From: Rhodospirillaceae bacterium
GTDB lineage: Bacteria > Pseudomonadota > Alphaproteobacteria > DSM-16000 > Inquilinaceae
DNA length: 64,000 nt
NCBI GenBank assembly: GCA_020638595.1
Contig: JACKIG010000008.1
Coordinates: forward strand, 1-64,000
Direction: 5' to 3'
How positions within the stretch are numbered: the first letter of the stretch is position 1; the number at the start of each line of letters is the position of its first letter. Below are positions 17,612-25,645 of this stretch, piece by piece. The notes under the pieces were generated by a model, which saw nothing but the letters and a program-made list of their open reading frames with translations, searched no databases and was not told the DNA's origin. A program made the position numbers and the translations under genes.

Positions 17612-18205
17612 CTATTCCCCCCTCAGCTCGTAGGCGGTGCCCCAGCCCCAGGCGCCGGAACCGAAGCCTCGGGCGACCACCCGCTCGCGGTAGATGTCGG
17701 ACACCTCGTTGCCGTCGCCGGCCAACAGCGCCTTGGTCGAACACATCTCCGCGCACAGCGGCAGCTTGCCTTCCGCCAGGCGGTTGCGGCCGTATTTGGT
17801 GAATTCCTCCCCTGAGCCATCCTCCTCCGGACCGCCGGAGCAGAAGGTGCATTTGTCCATCTTGCCGCGCGAGCCGAAGGCGCTGGCCTGGGGGAATTGC
17901 GGCGCGCCGAACGGGCACGCATAGAAGCAATAGCCACAGCCGATGCACAGGTCCTTGGAATGCAGGACCACGCCGTCTTCCGTCTGGTAGAAGCAGTCCA
18001 CCGGACAGACCGCCATGCACGGCGCATCCGAACAGTGCATGCACGCCACCGAGATCGACCGTTCGCCCGGCGACCCGTCGTTGATCGTCACCACCCGCCG
18101 GCGGTTGATGCCCCAGGGCACCTCGTTCTCGTTCTTGCACGCCGTCACGCAGGCATTGCATTCGATGCAGCGCTCGGCATCGCACAGGAATTTCATACGC
18201 GCCAT
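17612..18205 (-). CDS. fdh3B: Formate dehydrogenase FDH3 beta subunit, iron-sulfur protein
   Basis: A 197-residue ferredoxin-like subunit that carries electrons from the catalytic subunit to the cytochrome b subunit. Four cluster-binding groups are visible: CIECNACVTACKNE, CMHCSDAPCMAVCPVDC, CIGCGYCFYACPFGAP, and the CTFC...CAEMC pair. Unlike E. coli FdnH it has no C-terminal membrane helix, consistent with the short FDH3 type. It lies 25 bases after the alpha subunit stop and 36 bases before the gamma subunit. It has no Tat signal of its own, so it is presumably exported with the alpha subunit. The start ATG 18205 gives the expected short N-terminus before the first Cys motif. Confidence 0.93.
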   Translation of the reverse strand: MARMKFLCDAERCIECNACVTACKNENEVPWGINRRRVVTINDGSPGERSISVACMHCSDAPCMAVCPVDCFYQTEDGVVLHSKDLCIGCGYCFYACPFGAPQFPQASAFGSRGKMDKCTFCSGGPEEDGSGEEFTKYGRNRLAEGKLPLCAEMCSTKALLAGDGNEVSDIYRERVVARGFGSGAWGWGTAYELRGE

Positions 18206-18230
18206 GGTCGGATCCTCCCGGGGTTGGCGC

Positions 18231-21104
18231 TCAAGCGCGCTCGATGCGGCAAAGCGTTGCCTTGGTTTCCTGCATTTGGGTCACGGAGTCATAGCCGTAG
18301 GTCTGGGCGGTATTGCTGCTCTCGCCCAGGACATAGGGATCGGCACCGGCCGGGTATTTCCCGCGCAGGTCCTCGCCCTGGAAATGCCCGCCGAAGTGGA
18401 ACGGCATGAAGGCGACGCCGGCACCGACGCGTTCCGTGACCATCGCCATCACCCGCACCTTGCCGCCCTCGGGTCCGTGGACCCAGACCATCTCCCCGTC
18501 GCGCACACCGATGTCGTTGGCGTTGCGGGGGTTGATCTCGACGAACATGTCCTGCTGAAGCTCCGCCAGCCAGCGGTTCGACCGGCTCTCGTCGCCGCCG
18601 CCCTCGTATTCGACCAGACGGCCCGAAGTGAGGATGATCGGGAAATCGGTCGCATAGTCGTTCGCCTGGATCGACGCATAGGCGGTCGGCAGCCGGAAGA
18701 ACTTCCGGTCCTCGTAGGTGGGATAGCGGTCCACAAGGTCGCGGCGGTTGGTGTACAGCGGCTCGCGATGGACCGGCACCGGATCGGGGAAGTTCCACAC
18801 CACGCAGCGCGCCTTGGCGTTGCCGAAGGGGGCCGCGCCATGGGCGATCGCCACCCGCTGGATGCCGCCGGACAGGTCGGTCTTCCAGTTGGTTTCGTCA
18901 CCGGCGATGGCGTCGATCGCCGCGCGTTCGTCATCGGTCAGGTCGCCGTCCCACCCCAGGCTCTTCAACAGCGCCATGGTGAATTCGGGATAGCCGTCCT
19001 CGATCTCCGACCCGGCGGACCATGATCCTTCCGCCAGCAGGTTGTCGCCGTCGCGTTCCACGCCGAAACGTGCCCGGAATGTCAGGCCGCCTTCGGCCAC
19101 CGGCCGCGACGTGTCGTAGAGGATCGGCGTGCCCGGATGGCCCATGTCCGGCGGCCCCCAGCAGGGCCACGGCATGCCGTAGAATTCCCCGTCCAGCGGT
19201 CCGCCGACGGCCTGCAGCGTCGTGCGATCGAAGGTCTGCTGGTGGGCCATGTGCGCGCGCAGCCGTTCCGGCGACTGGCCGGTGTAGCCGATCGTCCACA
19301 TCCCCCGGTTGAATTCTCGTGTCAGATCCTCGACCAGCGGCTCACCGCTCTCGCTGACCGCGATATGCTTGAACAGCTGGTCGGCGAAGCCGAACTTCTC
19401 GGCCAGGCGCGCCATGATGACATGGTCCGGCAGGGATTCGAACAACGGTGCGAACACGCGCTCGCGCCATTGCAGCGACCGGTTGGACGCGGTGACGGAG
19501 CCATAGGTCTCGAACTGGGTGCTGGCCGGCAGCAGGTAGACACCGTCGGTGCGGTCGGACAGCACGGCCGAGACGGTCGGATAGGGATCGACCACGACCA
19601 TGAGGTCCAGGCGCTCCATCGCCGTCTTCATTTCCGGCAGACGGGTCTGCGAATTCGGGGCATGCCCCCACAGCACCATGGCGCGGACATTGTCGGGCTG
19701 GTCGATATTGTCCGCATCCTCAAGCACGCCGTCGATCCAGCGGGACACCGGGATGCCCCCGCTTTCCATCATCTCGGTGCTGGCGAAGCGGCCGGCGAGG
19801 TAGTCGTAGTCGACATCCCACACGCGCGCCCAATGCTGCCATGCGCCGGCCGACAGGCCGTAATAGCCCGGCAAGGTGTCGCACAGGACGCCGAGATCGG
19901 TGGCACCCTGCACATTGTCGTGGCCGCGGAAGATGTTGGTGCCGCCGCCGGCCCGGCCCATGTTGCCCAGCGCCAGCTGCAGGATGCAGTAGGCGCGGGT
20001 GTTGTTGTTGCCGTTGGTGTGCTGGGTGCCGCCCATGCACCAGATCACCGTGGTGGGGCGGTTGTTCGCCAGCGTGCGGGCGACGCGCGCCAGCTGCGAA
20101 CCCGGCACGCCGGTGACGCGTTCCGTCTCCTCCGGCGTCCAGCGGGCGACCTCGGCACGGATCTGGTCCATGCCCCAGACGCGCTGGCGGATGAATTCCT
20201 GGTCCTCCCAGCCGTTCTGGAAGATGTGCCACAGCAGGCCCCACACCAGCGCCACGTCCGAACCGGGGCGCAGCCGGACATATTCGTCCGCATGGGCAGC
20301 AGTGCGGGTGAACCGGGGGTCGCAGACGATCAGGGGCGCGTTGTTGCGTTCCTTCGCGCGCATCATGTGCACCAGCGACACCGGATGCGCTTCGGCCGGG
20401 TTGCCGCCGATCAGGAAAATGGCGCGCGAGTTGTGGATGTCGTTGTAGGAGTTGGTCATCGCGCCGTAGCCCCAGGTGTTGGCAACACCTGCGACCGTCG
20501 TGGAATGGCAGATCCGCGCCTGGTGGTCGACGTTGTTGGTACCCCAGAAGGCCGCGAACTTGCGGAAGAGGTAGGCCTGCTCGTTGCTGTGCTTGGCCGA
20601 CCCCAGCCAGTAGACCGAGTCCGGGCCCGAGGCCTCGCGGATTTCCAGCATCTTGTTGCCGATTTCCTCGATCGCCTCGTCCCACGAGATGCGGGTCCAT
20701 TCGCCGTTCGTCAGCCGCATCGGGTATTTCAGGCGCCGCTCGCCCACCGAATGCTCGCGCACCGCCGCACCCTTCGAGCAATGGGCGCCCAGGTTGAACG
20801 GGGAGTCGAAGCCCGGCTCCTGCCCGACCCAGACGCCGTTCTCCACTTCCGCCACGACGGTGCAGCCGACCGAACAGTGGGTGCAGATGGATTTGACCGT
20901 CCCGGTGTCGCCGGCGACGGTCTGCTGCGCTGCGGCCGGGCGCACCACGCCGTCGACGCCGGCGGAGACAGCCGCCGCACCGCCGATGGCGAGCCCCGAG
21001 GTCTTCAGGAAGGTGCGGCGATCGACGGTATGGCCCATCGGTTCTGCCGGTGCGGACGACGGACGCGCACGACCGGCGACCCGGCTAGTCTTCTTCCTGA
21101 GCAT
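18231..21104 (-). CDS. Formate dehydrogenase alpha (catalytic) subunit, Tat-exported, Cys type
   Basis: A 957-residue molybdopterin oxidoreductase that oxidises formate to CO2 in the periplasm. The N-terminus carries the twin-arginine motif DRRTFLKTSG followed by a hydrophobic stretch and AAAQ. The [4Fe-4S] motif is CTHCSVGCTVVAEVENGVW. The metal ligand region reads QARICHSTTVAGVANTWG, so the residue that is selenocysteine in E. coli FdnG is Cys here, and no in-frame TGA is needed. The C-terminal molybdopterin-binding domain ends TQMQETKATLCRIERA. Sequence does not settle Mo versus W, but the adjacent tungstate-type transporter favours W. ATG 21104 was chosen because GGAGGAAACG precedes it; an in-frame GTG at 21116 lies inside that ribosome-binding site. 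Confidence 0.95.
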   Translation of the reverse strand: MLRKKTSRVAGRARPSSAPAEPMGHTVDRRTFLKTSGLAIGGAAAVSAGVDGVVRPAAAQQTVAGDTGTVKSICTHCSVGCTVVAEVENGVWVGQEPGFDSPFNLGAHCSKGAAVREHSVGERRLKYPMRLTNGEWTRISWDEAIEEIGNKMLEIREASGPDSVYWLGSAKHSNEQAYLFRKFAAFWGTNNVDHQARICHSTTVAGVANTWGYGAMTNSYNDIHNSRAIFLIGGNPAEAHPVSLVHMMRAKERNNAPLIVCDPRFTRTAAHADEYVRLRPGSDVALVWGLLWHIFQNGWEDQEFIRQRVWGMDQIRAEVARWTPEETERVTGVPGSQLARVARTLANNRPTTVIWCMGGTQHTNGNNNTRAYCILQLALGNMGRAGGGTNIFRGHDNVQGATDLGVLCDTLPGYYGLSAGAWQHWARVWDVDYDYLAGRFASTEMMESGGIPVSRWIDGVLEDADNIDQPDNVRAMVLWGHAPNSQTRLPEMKTAMERLDLMVVVDPYPTVSAVLSDRTDGVYLLPASTQFETYGSVTASNRSLQWRERVFAPLFESLPDHVIMARLAEKFGFADQLFKHIAVSESGEPLVEDLTREFNRGMWTIGYTGQSPERLRAHMAHQQTFDRTTLQAVGGPLDGEFYGMPWPCWGPPDMGHPGTPILYDTSRPVAEGGLTFRARFGVERDGDNLLAEGSWSAGSEIEDGYPEFTMALLKSLGWDGDLTDDERAAIDAIAGDETNWKTDLSGGIQRVAIAHGAAPFGNAKARCVVWNFPDPVPVHREPLYTNRRDLVDRYPTYEDRKFFRLPTAYASIQANDYATDFPIILTSGRLVEYEGGGDESRSNRWLAELQQDMFVEINPRNANDIGVRDGEMVWVHGPEGGKVRVMAMVTERVGAGVAFMPFHFGGHFQGEDLRGKYPAGADPYVLGESSNTAQTYGYDSVTQMQETKATLCRIERA

Positions 21105-21196
21105 CGTTTCCTCCACCTAGTCTGACGGCGGTTCACGGCCGCATGCGAACCGTTCCACCGCAGTGGGCCAGCGTGCGATTGCGTCCCGTCCGCGCC

Positions 21197-21391
21197 CTAG
21201 AAGCGGGCGCTGTCGTAGTAGGACTTGATGTGCCGGGTTTCGCGATAGCCGGACCCGGGGGCCGGCTCGGCCTCGGACGCCGCAGCGTCCCCCGCGGTCA
21301 GCGCTGCCACGCCGCTGGCCACCGTGCCGGCGCCGGCCAGCTGCAGGAAGCTGCGCCTGCTGGTTCCTTCCGGGTGCTCGCCTTCGGACAT
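21197..21391 (-). CDS. Formate dehydrogenase-region Tat target peptide (FdhX type)
   Basis: A 64-residue protein with a twin-arginine signal (TSRRSFLQLAGAGTVASGVA) and a short tail ending SGYRETRHIKSYYDSARF. This matches the family known as formate dehydrogenase region TAT target, whose ending H-x-x-x-YY-x-x-A is characteristic. The role is unknown; the peptide may be a small exported subunit or chaperone partner of the alpha subunit. It is 92 bases upstream of the alpha subunit and 128 bases downstream of the TorD-like chaperone, all on the minus strand. The N-terminal MSEGEHPEG precedes the signal, as usual in the family. Confidence 0.88.
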   Translation of the reverse strand: MSEGEHPEGTSRRSFLQLAGAGTVASGVAALTAGDAAASEAEPAPGSGYRETRHIKSYYDSARF

Positions 21392-21519
21392 GCGGGCCTC
21401 TCCCCTTGTTCGGCCCGGTTGGCGGCGGATGCGCGTTCGGGCCTTCGGTTATCCGTTCGCTCTGGTACGGGTGGGGTCGACGACCGGCGGGCGGAACGGT
21501 TGGCGCCGCCGATATCCCC

Positions 21520-22146
21520 CTAGATCATACGAAAGGCCGTCTCCTCGATCTCCATCAGCAGTCGGCCGATCGTGCCCACGGGGCGGTAGAAGTCGGCCGC
21601 CGCAGCGCCTTCCAGGTCGGCGAAGAAATGCGTGGCCCATGGCGCGACATGGGCGGTGAAGAAGGATCGCTGGACGTCCAGCGCGGCGGGGGCGCCGAAG
21701 GCACCGCCGATCAGCCCCGCCATCATCCCCATCAGGGCGCAGATATGGTCTTCGGGATCCTTGAACGCGGGATCGCGCGCGATCCCCAGGGTCAGCATCG
21801 CAGAGCGCAACGATGCCAACGGCTTGCCATGCACGAAGCCGGTCAGATAGTACGACGCATAGGGCAGCAGTTCGCCGCGCCCCACGCCGATGAACAGGGC
21901 GTGATATTCCCGCCCGATCGTCCGGATATCGCCACCGGCCGCCGCGGCGGCCAAGCCGGTGAACGCCCGGCCCAGGTCCGACGCGTCGCCGGACAGCGTC
22001 TTGACTTCATCGATCAGCGCTTGCGACGGCGGGCGTGCCAGCAGCCGTGACAGCAACCCATAGGCATACGCGCGAAGGCGGTCTTCCTCAGCTACAGGGT
22101 CTGCCGGTACCCGTGCCCGATCTGCGGATGATGTCTGCTGCCGCAC
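21520..22146 (-). CDS. TorD/DmsD-type molecular chaperone for the formate dehydrogenase
   Basis: A 208-residue all-helical protein of the TorD (Nitrate reductase delta-like) family. These cytoplasmic chaperones bind the twin-arginine signal and help insert the molybdopterin cofactor before export. Visible features: AYAYGLLSRLLARPPSQALI at the N-terminus, EYHALFIGVGRGELLPYASYYLTG (the family core, normally Y-x-x-LF-x-G-x-G...P-Y-x-S-x-Y), DHICALMGMMAGLI (the D-H-I/L-x-x-x-L-x-x-M motif), and FFTAHVAPWATHFFADL. It is the first gene of the minus-strand operon. The start is GTG 22146 with AAGGA about 9 bases upstream. The substrate is presumably the alpha subunit three genes downstream (inference from position). 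Confidence 0.88.
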   Translation of the reverse strand: MRQQTSSADRARVPADPVAEEDRLRAYAYGLLSRLLARPPSQALIDEVKTLSGDASDLGRAFTGLAAAAAGGDIRTIGREYHALFIGVGRGELLPYASYYLTGFVHGKPLASLRSAMLTLGIARDPAFKDPEDHICALMGMMAGLIGGAFGAPAALDVQRSFFTAHVAPWATHFFADLEGAAAADFYRPVGTIGRLLMEIEETAFRMI

Positions 22147-22538
22147 AGAGACGATCCTTACTCTTCAAGGACGATTCGTACCCCGAGATAGCGACAGCCG
22201 CAACTGTTCATTCGCCGTCGAACGATAGTGGATTGATTGTTCCCTTGCGGCCGAGCGCCCACCACAAATGAAAACGATTCTCGATATTGCAGACCTGAAC
22301 GGGTGACTTCCCGGCAGCCCCAGACGGCAGACATCAGACAAGCTGTGGGGAATGGTAGCTACATCACGACCAGGCGCAGCGGCGCGCGCGCAGGCGGGGC
22401 TCCCGGTCGGGGATCGCGCATGGCCGCCAGCACCGGCGAACCATGCCCGACCGCCGTTCCCCTTGAAAGCGGCCGGCCGCCGTGGTCGAGTCCGACGCCC
22501 GCCCCACGGGCGCGGTGTCCATGGGACAAGAGACCGGC
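22147..22538. other. Divergent intergenic region between torD-like gene and regulator
   Basis: About 390 bases containing the promoters of the formate dehydrogenase operon (leftwards) and of the regulator-like gene (rightwards). No convincing -35/-10 pair or perfect palindrome stands out. Three ATCG/CGAT-containing short words (near 22186, 22218 and 22277) could be half-sites, but they are too short to call. Open frames across the region have the look of non-coding GC-rich sequence. Confidence 0.5.
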
Positions 22539-23432
22539 ATGGCAGCGACAACCACCTCCCCCGACTACCTGACCACACGGGAGGTCGCGGCCCTGCTGCG
22601 TGTGCGGGAGCGCAAGGTCTACGAGCTTGCCGCCGCGGGGGAGATTCCGTGCCGGCGCCTGACCGGCAAGCTGCTGTTCCCGCGCCTTGAAATCGAGGCC
22701 TGGCTGTCGGGCGGCCCCGCCGATGCGCCGCAAGAACGCACGCCCGCCCCCGACGTCATCGCCGGCAGCCATGACCCGCTACTGGATTGGGCCATCCGGG
22801 AGTCGGGTTCCCGGCTGGCGACCCTGTTCGACGGCAGCCTGGACGGGCTGGAGCGCGTGGGATCGCGCCAGGCGATCGCCGCCGGCATGCATGTGTACGA
22901 ACCGGCAAACCGTGGCTGGAACACCGATCACGTGGCCCAGCGCCTGGGGGGCGAGCCCGTCGTCCTGGTCGAATGGGCGCGCCGTCGCCAGGGGCTGATC
23001 ATGGCGCCGGCCACGGCGCGCGAGGTCCGGTCGATCGCCGACCTGCGCGGCCGGCGGCTGGTCCAGCGCCAGGCGGCGGCCGGTGCCGGACTTCTGCTTC
23101 AGCATCTGATGGCCGCCGAAGCCCTGGCGATGGACGAAGTCGACCTGTTGGCCGACGTCATGCGCACCGAGACGGAAGCCGCCGCCGCGGTTGCCCTGGG
23201 CCGGGCGGACGCCGCCCCGGGGCTGGAGGCCATGGCCCGGCAATTCGGCCTGGCGTTCCTGCCGACGATCGAGGAACGCTTCGACCTGCTGGTGGACCGC
23301 CGTGCCTGGTTCCAGCCGCCGATGCAGCGACTGCTTGGCTTCTGCCGCACCGATGCATTCCAGGCCAAGGCGCTGGAACTCGGCGGCTACGACCTGCGCG
23401 ACCACGGGCAGGTCCACTGGAACGGCCCATAG
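22539..23432 (+). CDS. Excisionase-type HTH protein with periplasmic-binding-protein-like ligand domain
   Basis: A 297-residue cytoplasmic protein. Residues 8-55 form a MerR/excisionase-type winged helix (YLTTREVAALLRVRERKVYE, then PCRRLTGKLLFPRLEIEAWL). Residues about 80-297 resemble a type 2 periplasmic binding protein of the kind found in molybdate or tungstate regulators (ATLFDGSLDGLERVGSRQAI, then SIADLRGRRLVQRQAAAGAG and DAAPGLEAMARQFGLAFLP). It probably senses an oxyanion or a small ligand and regulates nearby genes. It lies between the formate dehydrogenase operon and the tungstate-type ABC genes and is convergent with the latter. ATG 22539 is favoured; ATG 22521 and GTG 22482 are in-frame alternatives without better ribosome-binding sites. 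The ligand is inferred from context only. Confidence 0.8.
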   Translation: MAATTTSPDYLTTREVAALLRVRERKVYELAAAGEIPCRRLTGKLLFPRLEIEAWLSGGPADAPQERTPAPDVIAGSHDPLLDWAIRESGSRLATLFDGSLDGLERVGSRQAIAAGMHVYEPANRGWNTDHVAQRLGGEPVVLVEWARRRQGLIMAPATAREVRSIADLRGRRLVQRQAAAGAGLLLQHLMAAEALAMDEVDLLADVMRTETEAAAAVALGRADAAPGLEAMARQFGLAFLPTIEERFDLLVDRRAWFQPPMQRLLGFCRTDAFQAKALELGGYDLRDHGQVHWNGP

Positions 23433-23466
23433 CCGCGGACGGCGGGCGTCGCCCGCCCGCGCGGCA

Positions 23467-24246
23467 TCAGACGAGCAGCAACCCCGCGAGGTAGGCGCGC
23501 GCTTCGGCCGACTGGGGCCGGTCGAAGAATGCCGGCGACGGGCCGCATTCGACGACCCGCCCGCGGTGCAGGAACACGACGTCATCCGCCAGGCGACGCG
23601 CCTGCCCGCTTTCATGGGTGACGAGAACGACCTTCACGCCGTCGGCCGCCGCCCCGCGAACCAGTCCCTCGATGGCCGCCGTCGCCGGAGGATCTAGGCT
23701 GGCCGACGGTTCGTCGAGCAGCAGGATCCGGGGCCTGGCGGCCAGGGCACGGACCATCGCCACCCGCTGCTGTTCGCCGCCCGACAGCACGCGGGCCGGC
23801 CGGTCGGCGAGCCCGCGCAGCTGTCCGATCTCCAGCAGCTCGTCGACGCGGGCCGACCGAAGCCGCCGCGGAACGCCGTAGATCGACAGGGCATGGTCGA
23901 GATTGGCCCGCACCGTCCGGCGGAACAGCACCGGCTTCTGGAAGACCAGGGCCACGTCGCGTGCCGGGATCGGACTGTCGCCGTCCCAGACGATCCGGCC
24001 CTGCGTCGGCGTGATCAGGCCGGCCAGAAGCCGCAATGTCAGGCTCTTGCCGGCCCCGTTCGGCCCCATCAGCGCGGTGATGCCGCCGCGCGTGAGGGAC
24101 AGGGTGAGATCGTCCAGCAGCCGCTTGCCGCCGCGCTCGAAGGTCACACGATCCAGCGTGACCGCGACCTGCCGGACGGCAACGGCGGGGACCGGCGGGG
24201 CGGCCGGCGGTGGTGCGGGCTTACGCGTAGGCTCGACGCTCGGCAC
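23467..24246 (-). CDS. tupC: Tungstate-type ABC transporter ATP-binding protein
   Basis: A 259-residue ABC ATPase. Walker A is GPNGAGKS, the Q-loop is VFQKPVLF, the signature is LSGGEQQR, Walker B is ILLLDEPSASLD, and the switch His is in VTHE. About 25 Pro/Ala-rich residues precede the domain. In size and partner it matches the ATPase of TupABC/WtpABC-type oxyanion importers. Its 5' end overlaps the permease gene by 26 bases, which implies translational coupling. It is the last gene of this short operon and ends 34 bases from the convergent regulator-like gene. Substrate assignment (tungstate rather than molybdate) rests on the permease type and the formate dehydrogenase next door. Confidence 0.83.
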   Translation of the reverse strand: MPSVEPTRKPAPPPAAPPVPAVAVRQVAVTLDRVTFERGGKRLLDDLTLSLTRGGITALMGPNGAGKSLTLRLLAGLITPTQGRIVWDGDSPIPARDVALVFQKPVLFRRTVRANLDHALSIYGVPRRLRSARVDELLEIGQLRGLADRPARVLSGGEQQRVAMVRALAARPRILLLDEPSASLDPPATAAIEGLVRGAAADGVKVVLVTHESGQARRLADDVVFLHRGRVVECGPSPAFFDRPQSAEARAYLAGLLLV

Positions 24247-24928
24247 TTGCCTTCAATCCGATCAGCCCGGCGTTCACGAGAATCGACATGAGGACCAGAA
24301 TGATGCCGAGGCCCAGCGCCAGCGCCAGCTCGCCGCGCGACGTCTCCAGCGCGATGGACGTCGTCATCACCCGGGTGACGTGGTTGATGTTGCCGCCCAC
24401 GATCATCACGGCGCCGACCTCCGCCAAGGCGCGCCCGACGCCGGCCAGTGCCGCAGTCACCAGGGAATAGCGCGCATCCCAGAGCAGCGTGGCGATGGTG
24501 GCGCCCCGCCCCGCCCCCATGGATTCCAGCAGCTCGCGGTATTCGCCGTACAGATCCTCGATGAACTGCCGCGTCAGTGCAGCCACGATCGGCGTCACCA
24601 GAACGGTCTGGGCGATGATCATCGCGGTCGGCGAATAGAGCAGCCGCAACACCCCCAGCGGGCCTGCATTCGACAGCAGCAGATAGACCGCAAGTCCGAC
24701 CACGACCGGCGGCAGGCCCATCAGGGCGCTGGTCAGCACCACCAGGACACCCCGGCCGGGGAAACGGGCGATCGCCAGCGTGGCGCCCAGGGGAAAGCCG
24801 ATCAGGCAGGCAACGAGAACGGCAAACAGGGTGACGCGAAGCGAGAGCGCGATGATCTCCATCAGCTCCGAATCCGCGGTCGCGATCAGCGTGAAGGCGC
24901 TTCCAAAGGCAGCTCCGAAATCCTGCAT
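24221..24928 (-). CDS. tupB: Tungstate-type ABC transporter permease
   Basis: A 235-residue inner-membrane permease with five to six predicted helices (IIALSLRVTLFAVLVACLIG, VLVVLTSALMGLPPVVVGLA, MIIAQTVLVTPIVAALT, ELALALGLGIILVLMSILV). The cytoplasmic EAA-type loop reads YRELLESMGAGRGATIATLL. The length and the MGLPPVVVGLAVYLLLS segment fit the TupB family (tungstate). No solute-binding protein (TupA) gene is next to it, which is unusual. The gene starts at ATG 24928 with about 700 bases of non-coding DNA upstream, so it has its own promoter. The binding protein may be encoded elsewhere. Confidence 0.83.
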   Translation of the reverse strand: MQDFGAAFGSAFTLIATADSELMEIIALSLRVTLFAVLVACLIGFPLGATLAIARFPGRGVLVVLTSALMGLPPVVVGLAVYLLLSNAGPLGVLRLLYSPTAMIIAQTVLVTPIVAALTRQFIEDLYGEYRELLESMGAGRGATIATLLWDARYSLVTAALAGVGRALAEVGAVMIVGGNINHVTRVMTTSIALETSRGELALALGLGIILVLMSILVNAGLIGLKASAERRAYA

Positions 24929-25645
24929 GGGCGCCGGCCCTCGACTGCGTGGGTCGTCCCCACGTTCCTATGCATTCTATGTCGAAGTTTCCGAAACCGT
25001 TCAAGGCCGATGGCAGGTTCGACGGAAAACGACACGTCGGCAGCACCGTGCCAAACGGGGCGCAGCGAAGGACCGGGACGCGCCCGCGCCCAAACCCTCC
25101 CGAAGCCGACTGTTGCGGCCCGTATCGTTCAGCGCAATTGCATTTTAGATAAATCCGCGAATACAAAATTTGATGAAATATAGAATAAAACTCCGCTGCA
25201 TTTGAACTGTCATCGATAATGACTTTACACGTCGACTAAATATGGTTAACTTCCCGTTAATATCTGGTCTGGAACGACCATAGACTTGGTGATTGATATG
25301 GCTAAGCTGGTGAATACGCTTGCATTGCGCGCCGCCCCCGGGCGACGGGACACGGCGGCCCTGCACCCCGCAGGCCGCGGCCGATGCACCGCCGGCGCGG
25401 GGTCACGTCGCTGACCGCAGCCGCATCCGGGCCCGCCAGGCCATCGCGCGTTGCCTGCCGGGTGATACCCCGGCGGGACGGGCTGCCGGCGGCCGCACCC
25501 CTCACACCCGTCACGTCAGCCAAGCCGCGGATCCACACGCGGCGGACAACCAACACAAGACTCCAGGGTTGGAACCAAGGGAATCGCCCCAACGCCATGC
25601 GCCGAACGACACTCGCAGTTCTCACGCAACAGAGAGGCAGTCGAC
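24929..25645. other. Long intergenic region with AT-rich core upstream of galU and tupB
   Basis: About 717 bases between the divergent tupB and galU. An AT-rich stretch at about 25135-25300 stands out in the GC-rich background and holds a CtrA-like box. From 25300 to 25645 the sequence is GC-rich again and could be a long 5' leader of galU. A 38-codon frame at 25298-25414 starts MAKLVNTLALRA but lacks a convincing ribosome-binding site. I see no protein-coding gene that I can support here. Confidence 0.55.
25246..25260. promoter_or_regulatory. Candidate CtrA binding site (TTAA-N7-TTAA)
   Basis: The sequence TTAACTTCCCGTTAA matches the full CtrA consensus TTAA-N7-TTAA exactly. It lies in the AT-rich core about 390 bases before galU. 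CtrA is the alphaproteobacterial cell-cycle, motility and surface regulator. A single chance match is possible in AT-rich DNA, although this genome is GC-rich. Confidence 0.45.

Noticed and set aside
25298..25414. Short frame MAKLVNTLALRA as a small gene
   Set aside because: No ribosome-binding site, Arg/Ala-rich remainder typical of random GC-rich translation, and no neighbouring support.
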